From Gammaproteobacteria bacterium (GTDB lineage Bacteria; Pseudomonadota; Gammaproteobacteria; Pseudomonadales; Porticoccaceae): a stretch of DNA of 10,279 bases. Location of the stretch: the NCBI GenBank assembly GCA_006227015.1, contig SBGI01000285.1, positions 1 to 10,279 of the forward strand, given 5' to 3'. Of the stretch, positions 6,631 to 10,279 are shown piece after piece. Numbering within the stretch: position 1 is the first letter of the stretch; every line of letters begins with the position of its first letter. Below the pieces are notes generated by a model that worked only from the letters and a program-made list of their open reading frames with translations, had not been told where the DNA came from and made no database searches. A program made the position numbers and the translations under genes.

Positions 6631-7050
6631 TCATCCCTGATGTGCTGTACGCTTTTTCAACCAACGAATCAGCATGCCAATCAGGGGTAACCTCGAATAG
6701 ATCACCGCACTGTCCCAGAAATCCTGGTGACGTGCCACGCGACCACTTTCCGCTATTTCCAAACGGCTTGTGCCCTGGAAAGCAAACTGGCCGGTGAGCT
6801 TGCTGCTGGCACTATAGGTCCAGTAAAGATGGGCAACCATGCCTTCACAGGAAACCTCGTGAACCGTAAAGTGAATATCATCAAGGCGATCGAACATCTC
6901 TTTGAGCAGTGACAGATATTGATCAGCGCCGGTGATATCGTTGAAAGGGTCGCTGAAATGAATGTCATCGCAAACCAGTTCCCGCAGTTGCCCGAGGTTG
7001 GCCGGGGATAACATCCCAAGGTGAGCGATGTAATGATCCAGTGAGCTCAT
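6631..7050 (-). CDS. SnoaL-like / nuclear transport factor 2 family protein
   Basis: A 139-aa protein with the small cone-shaped NTF2 fold pattern: an N-terminal helix, CDDIHFSDPFNDITGADQYL (27-46), FDRLDDIHFTVHEVSCEG (53-70), a hydrophobic strand MVAHLYWTY (71-79), FQGTSRLEI and GRVARHQDFWD (103-113), then an extra hydrophobic-basic tail (LPLIGMLIRWLKKR, 121-134) that could touch a membrane. NTF2/SnoaL proteins either bind small hydrophobic ligands or act as isomerases or hydrolases; the specific role here is unknown. Similar proteins accompany FAD protein/DUF1365/CFA clusters, so a link to the lipid pathway is plausible, although here the gene points the other way and ends 8 bases from the methyltransferase stop. 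ATG 7050 begins at the point where family similarity starts; the open frame up to 7161 runs into the comEA terminator and is unlikely to be translated. No TGATC/CGTA promoter is visible upstream. Confidence 0.85.
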   Translation of the reverse strand: MSSLDHYIAHLGMLSPANLGQLRELVCDDIHFSDPFNDITGADQYLSLLKEMFDRLDDIHFTVHEVSCEGMVAHLYWTYSASSKLTGQFAFQGTSRLEIAESGRVARHQDFWDSAVIYSRLPLIGMLIRWLKKRTAHQG

Positions 7051-7124
7051 GACATATTTCCAGAAAGACTCTGTCAGCACCCTATCAGCTATTCCGGTTA
7101 GGTGAAACTGGAAACATACCCATG

Positions 7125-7149
7125 AAAAAGGCCAGCCCGATGGCTGGCC
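7125..7149 (-). terminator. Intrinsic terminator after comEA
   Basis: GGCCAGCC (7130-7137), loop CGAT, GGCTGGCC (7142-7149): a perfect 8-bp GC-rich stem, followed leftward by five T (7129-7125). It lies 19 bases after the comEA stop. Confidence 0.9.
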
Positions 7150-7168
7150 GGTTGTGAACAAATCAGGG

Positions 7169-7480
7169 TTATTTCAATGTCATTTTATCCCTGTTCTGCT
7201 CCATCACTTTCTCACCCACACCTTTAACTTCCAGCAATTGCTCAAGGCTTGAAAATGGGCCATTTGCCTCCCGGTAGGCAATAATCGCTGCCGCACGCTT
7301 CTCACCAATGCCGGTCAACATCTCGGATAACTGCTCCGCTGTAGCGGTATTGATGTTAACGGTATCGGTCTGGGCCGTTACAGGTGATGACACATCAGCG
7401 GCATAAGCCGCCTGCCAGGCCGGTAATGTCATGACAACAGTCAACAATAGAACTTTGATCACGCGGATAAGCGCTTGCAT
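7169..7480 (-). CDS. comEA: ComEA-like secreted helix-hairpin-helix DNA-binding protein
   Basis: A 103-aa protein with a Sec signal peptide (MQALIRVIKVLLLTVVMTLP, then AWQAAYA with likely cleavage after residue 27 or 28), a short linker, and a ComEA-type double helix-hairpin-helix: VNINTATAEQL (41-51), GIGEKRA (58-64) and GVGEK (87-91). The family binds double-stranded DNA in the periplasm and helps pull it in during natural transformation; single-domain forms are widespread in Gammaproteobacteria that are not known to be competent, so competence is not implied by this gene alone. The ATG at 7480 has AAGGAG 6 bases upstream and gives a clean signal peptide, unlike the longer open frame to 7531. 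It lies 65 bases downstream of pyrF and ends with a strong terminator. Confidence 0.9.
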   Translation of the reverse strand: MQALIRVIKVLLLTVVMTLPAWQAAYAADVSSPVTAQTDTVNINTATAEQLSEMLTGIGEKRAAAIIAYREANGPFSSLEQLLEVKGVGEKVMEQNRDKMTLK

Positions 7481-7492
7481 AACGAGCTCCTT

Positions 7493-7504
7493 GTGCCGAG
7501 GCAC
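7493..7504. repeat. Short inverted repeat ahead of the comEA ribosome site
   Basis: GTGCC (7493-7497), GA, GGCAC (7500-7504), directly beside the AAGGAG of comEA. The arms are complementary to the arms of the hairpin at 7521-7537, so alternative pairings are possible in the pyrF-comEA transcript. Confidence 0.4.
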
Positions 7505-7514
7505 TTCTGTTATA

Positions 7515-7537
7515 GAGAAACGGCACCCCATGTGCCG
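7515..7537 (-). terminator. Possible weak terminator between pyrF and comEA
   Basis: CGGCAC (7521-7526), loop CCCAT, GTGCCG (7532-7537): a 6-bp GC stem followed leftward by TTTCTC. It lies 8 bases after the pyrF stop. The broken T tract suggests partial termination or attenuation before comEA. Confidence 0.5.
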
Positions 7538-7545
7538 CAGCTTTA

Positions 7546-8247
7546 TTATGACGAAATTTCAGAATTGATGGCAACCAGTGTGGCCACCGGGTCCGCAGAC
7601 TGGGTAATCGGGCGGCCAATCACCAGATAACTGCTACCGTTAGCAATGGCATCGGCGGGTGTGACGACCCTGCGTTGATCATCCCCTGCCGCAGATACCG
7701 GACGAATCCCCGGGGTCACCAGTGTAAAGGCATTCCCCAGCGCTCGGCGCAAGCCCTGTGCCTCCATCGCAGAACAGACAACGCCATCCATTCCGGACGA
7801 CTGCGCCAACGATGCCAGCCGCAGAACCTGCTCCTCGGGGCTACAGTGAATACCGATTTCGGCTAGGTCTTCTTCGGCAAAACTGGTCAATACCGTGACA
7901 GCAATTAACAGCATATTGCTGTGACTCTGCTCCAGCACCTCCCGTGCGCCTTCCATCATGCGCCGCCCCCCCGACGCATGCACATCGGTCATCCAGACAC
8001 CCATATCCGCAGCAACCTTGACGGCTTTGGCCACGGTGTTGGGAATATCGTGGTATTTCAGGTCAAGAAAAACATCAAACCCGCGGTTTACCAGGCCGGC
8101 GACAAATTCCGGGCCAGACTGGGTAAACAGTTCCTTACCCACCTTCAGCTTGCAGAGTTCGGGCGATACACTGTCGACAAACTGTTGTGCCGACGAGGCA
8201 GAGTTGTAATCAAGTGCAACAATCACTTTACTGTCGTTGTTATTCAT
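7546..8247 (-). CDS. pyrF: Orotidine 5'-phosphate decarboxylase
   Basis: Catalyses the last step of UMP synthesis, decarboxylation of OMP, in the cytoplasm. The 233-aa protein has the family's full set of motifs: VALDY (10-14) at the first strand, KVGKE (35-39), the catalytic [10 protein letters not shown] block (62-71, with D62, K64 and D67), VTPGIRP (177-183) for phosphate and ring contacts, and GRPIT (211-215). Length is typical (E. coli 245). An in-frame GTG one codon upstream (8250) is an alternative start; neither has a strong ribosome site. It follows lapB by 44 bases, and lapB-pyrF is a gene pair also found in enterobacteria, so it is probably co-transcribed with lapAB. Confidence 0.97.
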   Translation of the reverse strand: MNNNDSKVIVALDYNSASSAQQFVDSVSPELCKLKVGKELFTQSGPEFVAGLVNRGFDVFLDLKYHDIPNTVAKAVKVAADMGVWMTDVHASGGRRMMEGAREVLEQSHSNMLLIAVTVLTSFAEEDLAEIGIHCSPEEQVLRLASLAQSSGMDGVVCSAMEAQGLRRALGNAFTLVTPGIRPVSAAGDDQRRVVTPADAIANGSSYLVIGRPITQSADPVATLVAINSEISS

Positions 8248-8291
8248 CACTTATCTCAATGTTTACGTAATAACCGGGAGTACTATTCACC

Positions 8292-9482
8292 CTATTCGCC
8301 GTCTATGCCCCTCAGCGGGCGCACGGTTTCCCACTGCTGGCACTGTGGACACAGCCAGTGTAAATGAGAGCCCTTGAAACCACATTGTATGCAACGGTAG
8401 GCCGGGTTCCTGTTAATCAGGGTACTCAATGTATTTTTTACTAACTCCAGGTGGCGGCTTACGGTCTCTTCCGATTGCCAATAGAACCCAAGCAGTGCAT
8501 TCAGGCCTTTTAAGGACGGATGACGCTCCAGGTAATCACCCAGAAAACTGATAGCGGCCTCATCACCCTGCTGGCCAGCGAGCTCTTCAGCCACCATGTT
8601 CAGCAAACTTGCACTGGGATATCTATCCAGCCAACCAGACAACTGGCGGAGCAACCCGGGCTTATCACCAACTAACTGATAACAGTCCCTGACCGGTGCC
8701 AGTATCTCCGTCAGATAATCGGGCTGCTGTTCCGGCACAGCCAAATAACGTTTCAGTGCCAAAGCATGATTATTAGAAAGCCCCTCCAGCTTCCCCCACA
8801 GCATGCTGGCGCGCGAGGAATTGCGGTTGTACTTAAGCGCCGACTTAAGGTGGCCGCGTGCTTGCAACAAGTCGCCCCCAGCCATTGCCTTGGCTGCCAG
8901 CTCACAGCAGAAATTCGCCTGTTCTACCGCCAGTCCTTCAGGACTGCGACCAAAGCGCTTTTTGTCCAGCATACTGGCTGCACGTATGGCCTTCTCCCAC
9001 TCCTTTTCATGGCGGTAAATATCGACCAGATGCAGCAAGGAGGCCTGCCGGAGTGCACCGCTTTCATCATCCACCAAATCCAGAAACAGTCGCTCTGCAC
9101 GATCGAACAGGCCAGCCTTTAAAAAATCTCTACCCAGTTCGAGGCGGGCCTGCCGCAGTTGCTGGGCATTGAGGTTGGGGCGGGACAGCAGGTTCTGGTG
9201 CACCCGTATCGCTCGCTCCATTTCTCCCCGCTGGCGCATCAGATTGCCAAGTGCCAAGTGCGTTTCCAGTGTTGCCGGAGTCACGTCTACCGAGCGGATA
9301 AAAGTATCTATGGCCTGATCCGGCTGTTCGTTGAGCAGAAAGTTAATGCCCTGAAAATAATGCTGGGTGAGCTGACTGGAAGCCTCCTTTGCACGGCCCC
9401 GGCGAACTCCGTAAAGGTGCCCTGCATACCAGCACAGAGCAGAAAGCAGTATTAGAGGAACAACATAGATAAGTTCGAACAT
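8292..9482 (-). CDS. lapB: Lipopolysaccharide assembly protein LapB (YciM)
   Basis: Inner-membrane adaptor that controls lipopolysaccharide synthesis by guiding LpxC to FtsH for degradation and contacting the LPS export machinery. The 396-aa length is close to E. coli LapB (389). Residues about 4-23 form the single N-terminal membrane anchor (ELIYVVPLILLSALCWYAG), followed by basic residues (GVRRGR). Tetratricopeptide-type helical repeats cover about 35-340, for example FLLNEQPDQAIDTFIRSVDV, then LALGNLMRQRGEMERAI. The C-terminus is the rubredoxin-like metal knuckle with C364, C367, C378 and C381 (CIQC and CPQC). It starts 15 bases after the lapA stop, with GGA as a weak ribosome site, consistent with a lapAB operon. 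Confidence 0.96.
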   Translation of the reverse strand: MFELIYVVPLILLSALCWYAGHLYGVRRGRAKEASSQLTQHYFQGINFLLNEQPDQAIDTFIRSVDVTPATLETHLALGNLMRQRGEMERAIRVHQNLLSRPNLNAQQLRQARLELGRDFLKAGLFDRAERLFLDLVDDESGALRQASLLHLVDIYRHEKEWEKAIRAASMLDKKRFGRSPEGLAVEQANFCCELAAKAMAGGDLLQARGHLKSALKYNRNSSRASMLWGKLEGLSNNHALALKRYLAVPEQQPDYLTEILAPVRDCYQLVGDKPGLLRQLSGWLDRYPSASLLNMVAEELAGQQGDEAAISFLGDYLERHPSLKGLNALLGFYWQSEETVSRHLELVKNTLSTLINRNPAYRCIQCGFKGSHLHWLCPQCQQWETVRPLRGIDGE

Positions 9483-9497
9483 CGGGTCCGCAAGGGC

Positions 9498-9782
9498 CTA
9501 TGGCTGGTCGTGAGTCTTGGCCAGACGCTGTTTAGTCAGTTGTTTGTTTAACAGGTAGGCACGCCGCTTGACACGCAACAGTGCCGGGAGGCTGACAACG
9601 ACACCCAACAGGCAACCAATGGATACGGCCAGCAATAACCACAAACCGGATGGCACCGGGCCCAGGGAATATCCCAGCAGCTCCATGGACAATGGTTCAG
9701 GGTTCGCCAGAACTATCGACAGGCCAAAAAGAATTGCCAGCACGCAGACAAGCAGTATCCAGAGTTTTTTTAGCAGTGCCAT
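9498..9782 (-). CDS. lapA: Lipopolysaccharide assembly protein LapA (YciS, DUF1049)
   Basis: A 94-aa inner-membrane protein with the DUF1049 pattern: a first membrane helix at about 7-26 (LWILLVCVLAILFGLSIVLA), the conserved NPEPLSMELLG loop (27-37), a second helix at about 47-66 (LWLLLAVSIGCLLGVVVSLP) and a basic coiled-coil tail (RVKRRAYLLNKQLTKQRL). It partners LapB in the LPS-regulating complex. The ATG at 9782 has GAGGA 4 bases upstream; the longer open frame to 9836 would run through the ihfB terminator and is rejected. The T tract of that terminator ends only 11 bases before the ATG, so expression depends on read-through or on a promoter that I could not identify. Confidence 0.94.
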   Translation of the reverse strand: MALLKKLWILLVCVLAILFGLSIVLANPEPLSMELLGYSLGPVPSGLWLLLAVSIGCLLGVVVSLPALLRVKRRAYLLNKQLTKQRLAKTHDQP

Positions 9783-9793
9783 AACGTCCTCAT

Positions 9794-9825
9794 AAAAAAA
9801 CGGCAAGTCCGAAGCCTTGCCGTTT
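9794..9825 (-). terminator. Intrinsic terminator after ihfB
   Basis: AAACGGCAAG (9798-9807), an 8-base loop, CTTGCCGTTT (9816-9825), followed leftward by a T tract of seven (9800-9794). It lies 57 bases after the ihfB stop and directly in front of the lapA ribosome site. The remaining 9826-9882 shows no gene. Confidence 0.9.
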
Positions 9826-9882
9826 ATTGTAACCAAACTCTCGAGGTTGAGCCCCGCTTATTGCCATGCTGAACGCTGGGTA

Positions 9883-10173
9883 TTAGCCAGTAAGGCTTTC
9901 ATTTACCCGTTCACGCAGTTCCTTACCTGGCTTGAAGTACGGCACATACTTGCCGGACAGCTTTACCGAGTCTCCGGTTTTAGGGTTTCTTCCCACCCTG
10001 GGTGCCCGGTAATGCAGGCAAAAACTTCCGAAACCCCGAATCTCGATGCGGTCGTTATTGACCAACGCCTGGGTCATCCGCTCAAGGATCATCTTGACTG
10101 CCAACTCGACGTCCTTGGGAGGCAATTGATCTTGCTGACTGACGATATGGTCAATTAATTCTGATTTTGTCAT
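9883..10173 (-). CDS. ihfB: Integration host factor subunit beta
   Basis: Nucleoid protein that pairs with IhfA and bends DNA sharply at specific sites, assisting promoters, recombination and replication. The 96-aa length is standard (E. coli 94). Seen: [10 protein letters not shown] at the N-terminus, EIRGFGSF (44-51), the minor-groove arm tip GRNPKTG with intercalating P64 (61-67), and [13 protein letters not shown] (79-91). The asparagine-rich middle ([10 protein letters not shown]) is as in IhfB rather than HU. It follows rpsA, the usual gammaproteobacterial order; AGG lies 5 bases before the ATG. Expression is probably through partial read-through of the rpsA terminator or a promoter further upstream. 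Confidence 0.97.
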   Translation of the reverse strand: MTKSELIDHIVSQQDQLPPKDVELAVKMILERMTQALVNNDRIEIRGFGSFCLHYRAPRVGRNPKTGDSVKLSGKYVPYFKPGKELRERVNESLTG

Positions 10174-10193
10174 AACTACCTGACTTTAAAGTA

Positions 10194-10220
10194 GAAAGGG
10201 GTAATGTTTCCATTACCCCT
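10194..10220 (-). terminator. Hairpin terminator after rpsA
   Basis: AGGGGTAATG (10197-10206), loop TTTC, CATTACCCCT (10211-10220): a perfect 10-bp stem, followed leftward by TTTCTAC. The broken T tract suggests partial termination, allowing some read-through to ihfB. It begins 9 bases after the rpsA stop. Confidence 0.8.
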
Positions 10221-10229
10221 ATCTAACCA

Positions 10230-10279
10230 TTACTTCTCTTTCGTGTCCATCTGTGCCTTGATCAAATCACCGATAGTCG
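10230..10279 (-). CDS. rpsA: 30S ribosomal protein S1, C-terminal end only
   Basis: The last 15 codons before the TAA at 10232-10230 read TIGDLIKAQMDTKEK leftward from the window edge. The DTIGDLIKAQ-type ending is that of gammaproteobacterial ribosomal protein S1, which binds mRNA on the 30S subunit. The position directly upstream of ihfB supports this. The rest of the gene lies outside the window. Confidence 0.85.
   Translation of the reverse strand, partial: TIGDLIKAQMDTKEK

Noticed and set aside
6600..6660. Possible bidirectional terminator between the methyltransferase and the NTF2-like gene
   Set aside because: Only a 4-bp GACC/GGTC stem with a mismatch is visible, and the nearby T run (about 6653-6657) does not follow a hairpin.
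6696..6701. Third TGATCT (minus strand) resembling the ECF -35
   Set aside because: It lies inside the NTF2-like coding region and has no CGTA at 16 bases downstream.
7051..7161. N-terminal extension of the NTF2-like protein
   Set aside because: The extension would start inside the comEA terminator region and has no family similarity; ATG 7050 fits the domain start.
9826..9882. Sigma-70 promoter for lapA (TACAAT just upstream of the hairpin)
   Set aside because: A TACAAT can be read leftward, but no credible -35 lies about 17 bases away, so support is too thin.

Overview
The window is chromosomal DNA of a gammaproteobacterium, probably a marine or other aquatic, light-exposed one. The right third carries the housekeeping order rpsA-ihfB-lapA-lapB-pyrF-comEA, which is typical of Gammaproteobacteria. 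Every gene reads intact, coding is dense and base composition looks even. I see no insertion sequence, tRNA, rRNA or CRISPR array. Genus cannot be fixed by eye.

Left two thirds (1-7050): a singlet-oxygen/photo-oxidative stress island built around one 161-bp divergent intergenic region (3043-3203). Leftward run rpoE-type ECF sigma factor, its ChrR zinc anti-sigma factor (overlapping by 11 nt) and a class I CPD photolyase. Rightward run an FAD-dependent amine-oxidase-like protein, a DUF1365 protein and a cyclopropane-fatty-acid-synthase-like methyltransferase, each overlapping the next. Both divergent operons have the same promoter pattern, TGATCT-N16-CGTA, which resembles promoters of RpoE/ChrR-type (ECF11) sigma factors. 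The sigma factor therefore probably controls both its own operon with DNA repair and a membrane-lipid modification operon. A thiol-disulfide oxidoreductase of the DCC/DUF393 family (cut by the window edge) converges on the photolyase. A SnoaL/NTF2-like small protein converges on the methyltransferase.

Right third (7169-10279, all leftward): a ComEA-like secreted helix-hairpin-helix protein, pyrF, lapB, lapA, ihfB and the last 15 codons of rpsA. Good intrinsic terminators follow rpsA, ihfB and comEA, and a weaker one follows pyrF.

The most interesting material is the stress island. It has twin identical-spacing promoters and a fatty-acid methyltransferase-like enzyme in which the Cys and His bicarbonate ligands of canonical CFA synthase appear to be Ser and Gln. 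It also has a conserved but functionally undefined FAD protein/DUF1365/methyltransferase trio that may make a modified (for example methylated or furan-type) membrane fatty acid rather than a cyclopropane.
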